Below are positions 47,325-58,735 of a DNA stretch of 64,000 nucleotides, piece after piece (position 1 is the first letter of the stretch; every line of letters begins with the position of its first letter). Origin of the DNA: Klebsormidium nitens (lineage: Eukaryota; Streptophyta; Klebsormidiophyceae; Klebsormidiales; Klebsormidiaceae); the NCBI GenBank assembly GCA_000708835.1, contig DF237050.1, forward strand, positions 139,296-203,295, read 5' to 3'. Below the pieces are notes generated by a model, which saw nothing but the letters and a program-made list of their open reading frames with translations, had not been told where the DNA came from and did no database searches. The translations under genes and the position numbers were made by a program.

Positions 47325-50300
47325 TTAAGATACGAAGACTTCGTTGGGAGTCAACTTCACCCCGTCCTCGCGCCACTTCTTGTTCGCGATGTAAACGCGC
47401 TCGTCATCAATGGCCCCTTCACTCAGCAATTTCAGCAGGTACGGCGTGTCAAACGTCTCCAATTCCGGCGACTTCGAAATGTTTTCGAGCTTGAGGCCGT
47501 TGATCGCCTTGATGGCCTCCTTGCGAGTCACCTGCGACAAAGGTATACCGGTAAATGCCTGTACACGAGGTCCCCAAAATGAAAGGGCAGTGAACTTGAA
47601 GATCGTCAGACGGGAGCCCTAAGAGAGTATGCACCATGCGCATATCAGCTTGCTTTATGTACGGGAAACGGCGGAAACTTTGGCAGTTAAGCAAACCCTG
47701 TAACCGGTCTGGGAAGCCCGTAAGGCTGGTTATTAATAACCAGTCCCGGGCGGGTTGTATTAGCGTGTTAACCAGGCCTGGGTCTTTCCGGCGAGCAGGA
47801 TATATGAGACTTATTCCTGGCTAACTAGAGTCCGCCTGTCGGACAAGCACTTAATGGGCCTCGGCAGAACCTGGTTAGTTGAAGGAGTCTTCGCTTATGT
47901 CAGTCGTTGGTCAGGCGATTGACCAGTGACTGGCTCAGCAAGTCTATTAACATCTGGAAGTAACGGCGGCTCAAATGCCGAGCCAGTCACAGTCGGGTTA
48001 GCTCCTCGTCTACGTGCTGACCCACTGCTGGTTAGGAGTCGCACTCGTAATATGCCAATCCCAGCCCTTGTCGAGTAACTTAGGTTATAATGGTCCGCAA
48101 AAGAACTCCGATCATAGGGACGGTTTCCAACTTTCAACCGACCGAAACCGAACAGAACCGAACGGAATTTGGAGCTTTAATGACCAGAGCAAAACCTCCT
48201 TAACGAGAGCAGCATCTGTTCAACGATCAAGACCTCGATGAAACCTGGTTGCGTCGGCGCCAGGGCACTGCAGCCGGCACTAAAAAACATGACGCCTAGG
48301 TGAAGAGCTCTTCCTCAGCCTCTTCCTTACCTGATACGCAAACTTGACGCGGAGAAATTTCATGGCGATGACCTCGTACTTGGCCTGCATGTGCTTGTCG
48401 ATCTTCTCGTGCTTGTCCTCAAACGCGCCCCCGATTGGCAGGTCGGAGATGGGTTCCTCGTCCGAACCGGGGTCTGAAGACTCGATGACGTCACCATCCA
48501 GGTCCATCTCCTCTTCGCTCTCCTCCTCGTTCTCGCCCCCCTTCCGCTTCCGCTTCTTCTTTTCCGCCTTTGCTATATTATTCCTCTTTCCGCTGGCTTT
48601 TGCCGCACTCTTGCCTTTCGCCGTTTCGCACGCTGCCTCCCCTGCTTTTCCCGCCTGACCAAACTCGCACTCGCATCCCACTGCCTTGCAAAGACCCGGT
48701 TCGTGGAACTTGCGCTGCCTTACTGCGTTCCGTTTTGGCCGCGCGGAGACTTCGTCACCGGCCGTTTCGGTCCGGCCGGTCCCTGTCTCTTCCGTTGGTT
48801 CGGTTCCGTTCCGCTCCTGGTCCTTCCCCTCAATTTGCTGTGGGTCAATTGTTTGCGGAACGCTGCCCGCGCCCCGTTCTTCTTCCCCAGCTCCAGGGCC
48901 TTGAGTTGCATCCTCGCCGCTTTCCTCTTTCCGGGGCTCGATTCGCTTCTTGCCCTTCTGAAGATTTGACCCAGTGCTTTTTGCCTTCTTTGGTGGCTCC
49001 TCGCCACTGCCGGTTCCTTTTCCGTTTCCGCTTCCGCTCCCTTCCGCCCGTGCGTCTCGCTTCCGTTTTTCGTTGGTTACATTTCCCCCGGTTTGGTTAT
49101 CTCCCCGTGCTTGCTGATCGGTCTTGCCGTCCTGCTCGCCCTTCTCTTTCCCATCCACTGCTGCCCCTTGCTGTTGGACGGTGTTTTGAGGGACGCTGGA
49201 GGACGAGGGTTTGTCCTGGCCGGTCGAAGTTGCTGCCGGGAGTACTTCCCAAACCGGTTCCGGGCTGCTCGACTTGGGAGGCGTAACTATAAAAGAAGTT
49301 CCTCCGCTCCTTTCCACCTGAAACAGAACACAAAGTCAGTGAGTTCTAAGAGTGATGAAATTGCACGAAGCCTTCAGTCAGTAGAATTACTCGTGAGCAA
49401 GCAGCAGGCTCTGCCTCGATTCTACCAGATCTGCTGCATCTGCTGTGCAGAGAGGCAGACCGCGCGCGCGCGCACGCGCGCCCCACGTTGAACCTGCCTC
49501 ACATAGATTCGGTGATAAGAAGAAAAGCAATACTGAAGAGCAAGATGGATTTCAGCTCATCAAGGCAGGCTAAATCCTTGTTGTTAAACGAAGCAGAAGC
49601 TAGCAAGTTGGTTCGTATATGTCGTTGCTTTGGCCTTTGAAGACTGTGTGACCAGAGAGCTGGATCCGTGTGCATAAGCTTGCTGAATCGATGTCCAGGT
49701 TATGCAAGAACGGAGGTCAGTTGTTAGGGGACACTTTTAAGTAGACTTTCCCCGAGATGAATGACACTGACGAGAGGACAGTACACGAGTCCAGAGAGCC
49801 ACGACGTTTCGTGCACGGGTCATCGATAGCGGGCGCAATTACACCGTGCTCACGAATCTGCTTGCCAATGGCGACGTTGAGGCGCCTCGCCCAGCCTAAA
49901 GGGTCGCCGTTCAAAGTTAAGGTGGAACAAGCCGTCTCAGAAACGACTCCGGGGCCCTTCTCCGCTTGGCAGCCCCGACCAAGATGTGCTCATTCCATTG
50001 ATTCCGTTTGCGTAGTGGATGTTCGGACAGAAACGTACCTGCTTGAAGCCAGACTTCTCGGCGGCATGCGTCTCGCAAAGAAAGTCTGCCCCGTCGTAGT
50101 TCTCCACGCCGAAGCGGTCAAGCATCATCTTTTGCATGCAGAGGTTGTGCACCGGCTTCTCGCACACGTGGCACATGTGCGCAGGCCGCCCGGTGGTCAC
50201 GGTGCATGAGCTGATGACGCAACGGCTTCGAGCCGGCTGTTCTTCGGCGGCTTCACTAGTTCCCTGCAAAGGATGCGGAGGGTGAAATGAGCTCATTCAG

Positions 50301-52946
50301 GCCGAAGGACTTGCTGTTATCAGATTTGAAGCCAAGGATCGCTGAGGAGGACCACTTAGCACCTCAAATACTGAATATTATCTGCCCTGTTCATGATCCG
50401 TGTTCTCAGTGTTGGGTGGCTCAATCGCAAAAGGCGTAGCATTAGGCCAGGCAACGTTGAGACTATGCGAAGCTCAGTTTCTGCGAAGACTTGGAGTCGA
50501 GTAGGCTGAACAGGGAAAGATTAGTGATTTCTTAATTTAAACGGAGATCAAACATAGGGCGAGCCAAAATCCTATGGAAGTCCCAAGCGCACATCATTGT
50601 CAACTTCTTCTGGTTCATGCTCACCTGCAGTCCTTGACGATTTGCTTCATTACCAGGTGTGGGTACTGTTTCGCATCTCTTGTTTGGCTGGGGTCGATCC
50701 CCTCCCTTACGCCTGACCTCCTGCATGAATAAAGCTCGAGTGTGTGAGGAGCAGCCGGTGACAGTCACAAGAATGGACGGCTGTTGCGAACATGATGACC
50801 TGTAACTTCCAAATGCAGAACCGAAAAGGTTGGCCGTGCTTCCAAGCAGAACTTTAGTAGCTCGTAAGCATTAGTGCCAGCTAAAGTCTCCTATGACGTC
50901 TACCTTCGTGCGGCTCGCACCTTTCCAAAATCTCTCCTGGTTGGTGGAACATAGCTAGCAAGATCTCTCTAGGAGTGTGAAAAGGCACCTGGTTCTCTCC
51001 CTCAGCCCCGGTTGTCTCGAGCGTTGATCCTTTGGGTGCTCGATCGTTAGATGTGGACAATGCTCTTATCTCGCTTGCCTTCGGTTGGTCGCTTTCTTTT
51101 TGACTCACCTCCTGCAGTAAAGTCCTTTGGTCAGAAATTGAAATGAGTACGAGGTTCCGTGCAAGAATAATCTTCAGTGGAACTTAATGCTTGCACAGAT
51201 CAGTACCTTTGCAAATTTCAGAATGGCTCCGGTTGTGCTGCCAAAGTAGATTACAGTTGCGCGTGAACTCGGCGCCTGCTACATGTAGTGCATAGTCAGA
51301 CTGAAGTTGCTTTCACCTGTGCTTTGGCGTGCTGCGCCCCGTTCCCGCTTTCTCCTGGTGCCTGAGCCTGGCCTCCCGCATAGCTTGGACTTACGCCTTC
51401 AGCAGCTTTGCCGCCTTGTGCCTGCATAGAAGGACCTCCACTTGTTTGAGACGGCAGTTGATCCTACCAGACAAGTATGTGCAGACCAAATGAGGTTGTC
51501 TAATCGCAATCAGCATCAAACAGGCCAGACTATATTTGTGCGGCAAGCTCAGTAATATGCAATTCAGATTCCATCATGAACCATCTCGTGTCTAGAAAAG
51601 GTCGACATTGTCCGAGCACTTACCTGGATTCTGGTAGCTTTGTATTTTGTCGCCTTCTTTGATTGTTGTTCAGCGTAGCGTTCAGGATGCAGTCGGAGCT
51701 CCTTGAAATGCTCCACAATCTGTGAGAAGGATTTATTGAAGGACTCTGCGATCAAGAGACAGAGAAAAGCAATCAGTGATCTGTATTCAAGGTCGCTGGT
51801 CAGACACGGGCCCTTCTTGATCACTAAGATCCAGGTGACTACTCAGCTTTGGCTCAGGCTCAACCTCCTGCTTGACCTTTTACATAGCATTCCGAGCATT
51901 GAGCTCACAGCACAAGAAAAGCTGGAAGGACCAAGAGGTCGAGTCAGCTTGCGATCCCTTCACCGCACTGGAACCCACAGGCTGATGACGTGAATACTGA
52001 CATTACTCTTCATTCATTCCTTGATTCATTCCTTGATGCTGACTTCTAAAGCACTCAATACTTCCAACCACATTGATCAGGCATGAGTATCTTTCCCAAC
52101 ATGGCTGCATTAGAGTGCCATAGGAAAATGTCACCACAACCTCTTAGCCTTATCTCCAGAAAGAATAGTCACGCTGATTCAAATTGGAAAGCTTGGGAGC
52201 GTGCGCAAAGATTCAACTCACCGGTCGGCCACGTGTATGATTTGCCATTTTTGACCTCTAGCTCTCCACCGTCGGTGTCTTCCATAGTTTCTTTGAAGAT
52301 TGCTTCCCTCCATAGGATGTCTTCTTTTCTGGTTTTGAAATTCATCATCCTCACACGGTCGACTGTTAGCTTCTCGAAGGCCGTCTCTATCCTGTCTTTC
52401 AGATCTTTGTACCACCTTCGAAGTGTCCGCACGGCAGGCTTTCCGATTCTGCTTTCATAAGAACCACTGTGAACCATATGAGAGAATAGATGTTCAAGAT
52501 CCACAGCATCGTCGGCAGACTCAATTCGAGCACTTCCTTCTTTCTCTCTAGGGTCTTGAACTCCTTGTGGCTGAGAAAATTTAGCTCCAGGCTCTGCATT
52601 GAGCTCATCAATCCTAGAACTCTCCTCGAAGGGGTTTCTAGGACCACCAGCTGATGATTTCTCTCTGAGTGAAATCTCGACACACTCGCCAGCAGATTGT
52701 TGCCAGCCTTGCTTCAACTTCTTCAGAAGCGCTGAATGGCCAACTTTGATTTTCACACCACTCTCCATCTCGACAAAGAAGTCAATTGCTCCATCTTGAA
52801 GCGCTAGAAAGGCTTCTCCAGTCAAGCACTCGTCAATTACGTACGTGCTATATCTTGCTGTGGGCACCAAGCTGTTCAGCAATCACTTTAGCTAGTTCTT
52901 CCGCTGTAAAGCTGGTCACTTCTTCAAGGCTAAACCTGGCAGCCAT
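47325..52946 (-). CDS. Second element gene: SAM-like segment, Cys/His cluster, basic region
   Basis: Exons, high to low: about 52882-52222, 51745-51624, 51463-51317, 51111-50989, 50720-50625, 50263-50039, 49317-48331 and 47531-47325; phases agree from the first exon on. The N-terminal part (EELAKVIAEQ, then STYVIDECLTGEAFLALQDG and KIKVGHSALLKKLKQGW) resembles a SAM-type helical domain. Its frame changes by one base near 52850, so the start is either a broken frame after the ATG at 52946 or an unseen first exon. The middle has RWYKDLKDRIETAFEKLTVDRVR. The 50263-50039 exon holds a Cys/His cluster, C-x4-C, C-x2-C, H-x2-C and C-x2-H, similar in layout to zinc fingers at transposase C-termini. 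The 987-base exon is hydrophilic with a KKKRKRKGG nuclear signal. Its place inside the transposon and divergent to the transposase suggest a TNPA-like accessory DNA-binding protein. No family match is claimed. Confidence 0.6.
47726..47743. repeat. 18-bp perfect palindrome within an intron
   Basis: CTGGTTATTAATAACCAG is fully self-complementary. It lies in the last intron of the minus-strand element gene, with several further CTGGTTA/TAACCAG words up to about 48245. Confidence 0.7.
49458..49483. repeat. Short CG-dinucleotide microsatellite
   Basis: A run of alternating C and G with one A interruption, in an intron of the element's minus-strand gene. Confidence 0.7.
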
Positions 52947-54012
52947 TGCAACGCGATCAAGCGGGGATCAGGCGCTCACGGTTCCTGCATTTGAGCAACC
53001 ATAAAGCTAATCTGCCAGATCTGCGACTTCAACAAGCTTTCTTGCTACTACAAAGAGAGTCTCTATTATCTACTTCTGCAGTGGATTGCAAAGTGGCGGG
53101 AAGTGTTGTCAATTTTAGCTGGCATTGCTCCCGCATTGCTGCAATTGACGTTCAACTTCACAGCTTCCAGAGTGTTCAACAGCACAAGCTGTCAGTGTCC
53201 ATACATCGACGGTTAGTTTGGAGATGCATGGTTCAATCGACGGCACCCGGTACGACTACTCCAGTGCGCGAGCTCTAGAGGGATCGCAGCTAGCCCGGAC
53301 ATTGAGCCCGCAGAACCCTAATCTGGATTCGATTTTTAACCAATTTATTTCAAATATTTGTGTAATTTGGCTTGTGCCAAAAGCGGAATGACTGGCATGA
53401 ATTTTCAATGTTTGACACTCTTCTCCAACCAGCATGTTTTCATGTTGCTGTGCCACTGAACCAACAACTATATATCCCTGCACCGATCTTCACTTCTTCA
53501 AACTGCCAATGATCAAGAGGCTCTTGGCCAGCTTTCGGAACTTACAGCGGTCACTTCGTGGATTCAAAGGAGGACCATGTCTAGGATAAGGCTTGATATT
53601 ATGTGCTGGAGAATGAAGTAGAAGTGGCTTTTTAGCCCTTGGTGCACCAAAGTAGAAACAAATCTAACAGATTGAAGGAAAAACAATGTCAATATTGGTC
53701 ACGCAAGGCTTAACTTCTTGGCAAAGAAGCTGACCCTCAGTGAATAGACACAAAAAAGATGGACAAGAGCCAGTCCAGACCTTCAGCCAGCAAGTTGAGC
53801 TGCTTCTAAGCAAAAAATGATGAGACGCAGGTATGTGAAAACATCATTTGTCTGTGAGTGAGCTTTTTGGAAGATAATGTGTGCCCCATTGCTGAGCACT
53901 GGCTGAATACTTGAGCTGAATACTTGGACAACTGGACAATCTGCTGTCTTGCATAGCCTTGGCATGTCCTTTGTAGAGACATTGTGCGGAGCACCCTGCA
54001 TCAGTGCTTGTT
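52947..54012. other. Divergent spacer between the two element genes
   Basis: About 1.07 kb between the two back-to-back genes of the transposon. No exon is supported. It probably contains both promoters and perhaps an upstream exon of the minus-strand gene. Confidence 0.4.
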
Positions 54013-57000
54013 ATGGCTGCAGGTCAGTTGCATGGCATTGGCTTGACTTTTGTGTTTTCTCATGCGGTTGCCCTCACAGCCTGATTGCTTACATTTCTCC
54101 TCCAGATCAAGACAGCCTCCAGTTAACGAGGACGGCCTTGAGCTCTGCACTTGCGTATTTCAGGGCTGCGGCAAGAAAGAAAGCCGATATATCCCAAGGA
54201 CGACACGCTTGTATCACGAAGCTAGAGATAGAGAAGTACTAGAGGCAGCAGAAGTAGTCCGCATCCCTGAAGGCAATGCCGGCTCAGCTTGCGGCACTGA
54301 GAATGAGGAGCAGGATCACGGGGGTCTCGTTGAGGGCGCTGATCAAGCTCAGGCAACCGGGGGAACTGATACTGATGGAAATGCTGCCTGGCAAGGGCTT
54401 GCGAACCGGATGGAGATCGACGTTGAGGCGCCCGACTTTGATCCAACAGAAGCAGAGCCAGCGGAGGATCCGCTGCTCTTAGAAACAGGAGTAGAAATCC
54501 TAGATAGAGTGCTTGATCTGGTGAAGAAGGGCGACGCGGCAGGGTTCAGCAACAGTGATATTAATTGGATCCTGAAGTGGGGACTAGGGCAAAAAGAGTC
54601 AATCGCCGCCGCACTGGACCCTGACTGGCGCGCAAGAGCTAAAGACCTCAACATCATGGACTCGCACGACCAGGTTGGCAAACATCTATGCATGGTCTCA
54701 GCCCGTTGCTTAGGCCTGGTCCTTGCTCTTGTTGATACCACAGCGTAGACCTGCCATCATGGGTAAAAGGCGTGCAATCCTCATTGTTTGGTCAAAGCTT
54801 GAGTGCCCCTTGCTCCAATGTTTCATCTGGCGGCAGCTTGTGCTTGTCTCCAAATTCTCTAGTCAGAATCCGCAAGCAGACTTTGCATTGGTGATTGTAA
54901 GGTGACATAGATTGAATTATGATGGTTTGGCACTGAGCGCACACGTTTCCGCACAAGTTTCCGGTTAGGTTGAGATCAGCTCATGAGCAATTGACAGTAC
55001 CTGCACGTGTTTGGAACGAAGGGGAGCCAGAGTTCTTCTAGTACATGAGGTATCGCGGAGGGCTTATTTGCAACCTTAAACTGTGATCAGATTCGAACCC
55101 TCACAGACTGATGCAGTCGCTGGATATACAATCTGGAAGCCCTTGGCTTACCTCTGACCTCTATCCACCACAGGTCTTTAACTTCCTGATGCGCACGTCG
55201 CGCCTGCTCGGCGAGCCGCAGCTGTGGCGGTTCCACGAGGGTGACGCTGGAAGCTGGCACCTGTTTAGACCGAGCGCAGAAGATGGCGACCTGCCCTGTC
55301 CGCACTGTCTGGAGGGGCCCAACCGGCCAAAGTGGCGCGACTGCCCTGCGCATCAAGAGCGGTGCGAGTGTGGGTTCCTCCGGCGGGATGCGCTGGAGCT
55401 GCCCTACATCGGGCTGGAGCCGTATGTGCGAGCGAAGCTGACCACCGAGGCTGGCTGTGAGGATATGCTGGGGGCTTGGCGAGAGCGAGAGCGGTGGCTC
55501 AATCAACCTCTTGAGCGTGTGCCGGAACCCCAGCTCGAGTACTGGGACGGAAAGCGCTTCCGGGAGCGGTCCAATTTCTTCGATCCGAACGCCACGTGGC
55601 TCCTCCCCCTCGCTTGCCCAAGCTGCTGTCGCGAGCGCCCCGTCTACTGCTCAAAAAACCTGGAGCTCCCCTTCTACGTTCGGCCGACTCCAGAGATGTG
55701 GAATGCAAGCAGCGGCTGCTTTGAAACCGAGTGCCCATCCTGTCGGCAGCCCTTTAGCGCCAGAAGATGGGAACTGGAGTGTTCCGGAGACCCAAGGAAC
55801 GTGATCTTTGGGTGCCATGTGGATGGCTTTCCCTCCTCGCGGACGACCAACAAGAGCAGTTGCATCCTAGACGCCACCCCCTTGGTCGTTTCGAAGCGCC
55901 TACGCTACCGCGCCTGCGAGGGGTGGCTCTGGCCCCTTTGCTTTCCCCCGGAAGAAAAACTGAAGAGCGGCCCGGAAGCATACGACCCGTTCATGTTGCT
56001 CCTAGTCCTAGATTCTATCCGGCTCTTTACGGATGGAATTCTGGTGAAGTACGCACTCGATCCCGCCAAAGTCAGCCCGGACGTCCCCCCTCGAGACGGA
56101 CGGCCTGTTCGCGTCCGGATGGTCATGTCCTGCTTCTTCGCCGACCTTCCCGCCCTTGCTGACGTGGCAAAATTCAAGAGGGGGGGGTGGCACGTGTCGC
56201 GACGGTGTCCGCAGAGGGCAGTAAAAGTTGGGGACCAGCTAGTCTATGCGAACGGGCGGCGCCTTGTGCGCGACGGCTGCGGAAGCAAGGAGATGCAAGA
56301 CGTGGTGGCTGCAATGTTGGAGCATCTCGGGGCGAAGACGAAAGCGGAGCGGGACGAAATTGGCCGAAGAACGGGGGTCGTGGGGTTTAGTATGCTGGCC
56401 ATCTTGGGGGGGGTGTACGAAATGGACCTGGTGCTTGACCTGTGCGGTGACTGGCTGCACAAGGGCTCGGAATATCAAGTGAAGCACCACGCACGGGACA
56501 CGTTGCTCCCGGTCACCAAAAAGGTGGGTGACGTTCTGGTGCAAGTAGCACCCCCCCGCGTCAATCTCAAGGAATTCGGAAAGCGGCTGCAAGCGATCAG
56601 CCCCACGCGTAAGCTTGCGGACGGCCGGTGGGTGAAGGATCCGGAAGAGCGCTCCCTCGGATTCTGGAAAGCCGAGGAGCACGAGAAGGCGGCGCTCTAT
56701 TGCTTCGAGACTGCTTTTGCGGGAATCATAGACGAGGAGGGGTACGCCGTCACCCAGCTCGTCGCGCGCATCCAGCAAGCGGTGTTCGTCATCGGCTCCC
56801 GGCAAGGCTGGACCCCGCAGCTGCGAGCAGTGTTTGACCGGCTCTGCAAAGCCAAGTTCGCGCGCGCCGAGGAGTACTTCGGCCCCAAGCTCCGCCCTCT
56901 CGAGCACGACACCTGCCTCCACACCCTGTCGGACATCCTCAATCACGGTCCCCCCGACAGCCTCTGGTGCTACCTCTGCGAGAGGCACATTCGCAAGCTC

Positions 57001-58735
57001 ATCAACACCCCCAACAACGGGAAAGAGTATGAAAAGACGTTGTTCAAGCGGGCGCTGAGCGGGCTGGTTGTCGATTGGCTGCAGCAGCGAAGAAAGGAGG
57101 CGGCGCTGTGGCGGGCGCGGCAGTCGGCTGGGGACGAGCTGTGGGGTGAGGCGAGGGAGGGGTTAGAGGGCGGCATCGTGTTTGCCTCCTCGCAAAAACG
57201 GGCGGTCGCGTACGTGGAGGGCCTTGAAAGGTGGCTCCCGAGCAACCGGCAGCCGTCCGACGACAAGCTGCTTGGGAGCGTCCGCGCAAACGGGGTCGCC
57301 GTCGGAAGCCTACCACGAACGTGGGGGCCCCGTGCATACAAGACCCTTACAGCCCCGCAGCGGATCGGCGTGGAGGGAATTCTCGCCAGGTTGGGAGCCG
57401 GAAATGCAAGGGGCCTCCAGCTTGACTCCAAAACCGTAGTGTTTTTGAAAAGCCTGCAAAAGGGGGAGCATAATTTCGCCCCAAAAGACTTCGTGGTATT
57501 GCGGGGGGCCGCGGCGGGCGCGGAAGGGGAGGAGCAGTTTGGACGGTTGGAAAGCATCTTTTCCGCGGCAAACAGGCGCGGCGCCAGGCACCTGTTCTTG
57601 GACGTCCGGTGCTTTCCGGTCCAAACGGAAGGGGGGGAGCCTGCGGGGGGTCAGTGGCACAATTGCCTCTTGCTGGGAGCCTTGAAGCCGTTTTCTGGAG
57701 ACCGCGTGCGTCCGGCGAGCGCCCTAGTGCGTCACTTTATACCGTACGCGGAGCCGGGCGAGACCGTATTTACGAGTGCGTCGAACCACGTCATCGAGGT
57801 CTTCCCCTCCAGCTTCGGCTTTGACGCGGACGACGTTTGGGTTCCTGTTTTTCCCCGGGTTAGCGATTGTTGTCGTGTCTCTGGCTTTCTTTGTCTTCGG
57901 CTGTTCTGATTGCTATTCAAGGTGCCGAGGTTGCACTGACCACTTTCGTCTCAGTTTACGATTCAATGCAACTCTCTATTTGACTTCATAACGAATGGGA
58001 TGGGACGCTCGCTTTCCGAACGTCCGGCAGGTTCGCAGTCTGTTGGGAGGACCTTTCCTGTTGTCTGCAAGTTGCCTGTGGTGACAACTACCTTGCTGCC
58101 ACGCTTTTTGGCGCACGACACGCAACAGAGGTGCCGGCCGGATCAAGTCAGCTGTGGATCCTTTCAATGGCAAAGACCTTTTACTTAACGGACTCCTCGT
58201 AATACCTTGACAGGTCGGTGACGTCGTCCGGCTGCCGGTGGTGGAACCGCCTGACGTCATTCCGGAAGGGGTAGCTGGGAAGTGGGGCTACGGAGTGCCC
58301 TTGTCCGTGCTGAAGTCGGTGCGGCCCGGGCAGTCGGTGGCGTACGCTCTCGTCAGGCGAGTGAACGAGGAGAACAAGATGGTGGACGTGCAGTGGCTGA
58401 AGCGGACTCCTGGCGAGAGGACGCTGCCGGACGGCAGCAAAGCGGGCATCTGGGGTTTGTGGCCGGTTAGCATGCGGACAAAGAACGGCGCCCTGGTCGA
58501 GGAAGTGGAGGGGGAAGCTGAAAGCGACTCAGATGCGGAGGCGGAAAGCGATCGGGTTCAAAGCGGGCGGGCAGCAGGGTCGGAAGGGCGGTTCGCTTTA
58601 AAGCGCGCGCACTGGAACGCAATCCTCGATCGTGTTGAGGGCGTCCAGAGAGCCGAACGGGATGCAGACGGGCGTGCTTTGGCAGGGGGGCCACTTTTCA
58701 GCTTCAAAGAGCTGCCCCCAGTACGACGACGATGA
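54013..58735 (+). CDS. Tnp2-like transposase of the CACTA element
   Basis: Exons 54013-54022, 54123-54673, 55174-57858 and 58214-58735 join in phase to 1255 aa. The tiny first exon (ATGGCTGCAG) splices to an N-terminal Cys/His finger (LCTCVFQGC...TRLYH). After an acidic linker come further Cys pairs (CPHC, CPSCCRERPVYC, CPSC). A segment DPFMLLLVLDSIRLF...FADLPALADVAKF then corresponds to the Tnp2 region where the catalytic acid cluster sits. The strongest match is AKFARAEEYFGPKL, CLHTLSDILNHGP and WCYLCERHIRKLINTPNNGKEYEKT (about 775-815). This has the same order as the fungal and metazoan Tnp2 signature: FCK..E.LYG, HLH.HL...ILDYGP, FWCFsFERYNG, tNNr.iE. The last exon holds a separate C-terminal domain (about 58214-58500) and an acidic tail. 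The frame is open throughout, so it may be active. Confidence 0.75.

Noticed and set aside
48570-49286. 238-codon plus-strand ORF, Pro/Phe/Arg-rich
   Set aside because: Antisense shadow of the 987-base exon of the minus-strand element gene; no start context or splice sites.
49717-49914. Minus-strand ORF (GWARRLNVAIGKQIREHG...) as an extra exon of the element gene
   Set aside because: The flanking exons already join in phase 0, and no acceptor and donor pair in phase was found for it.
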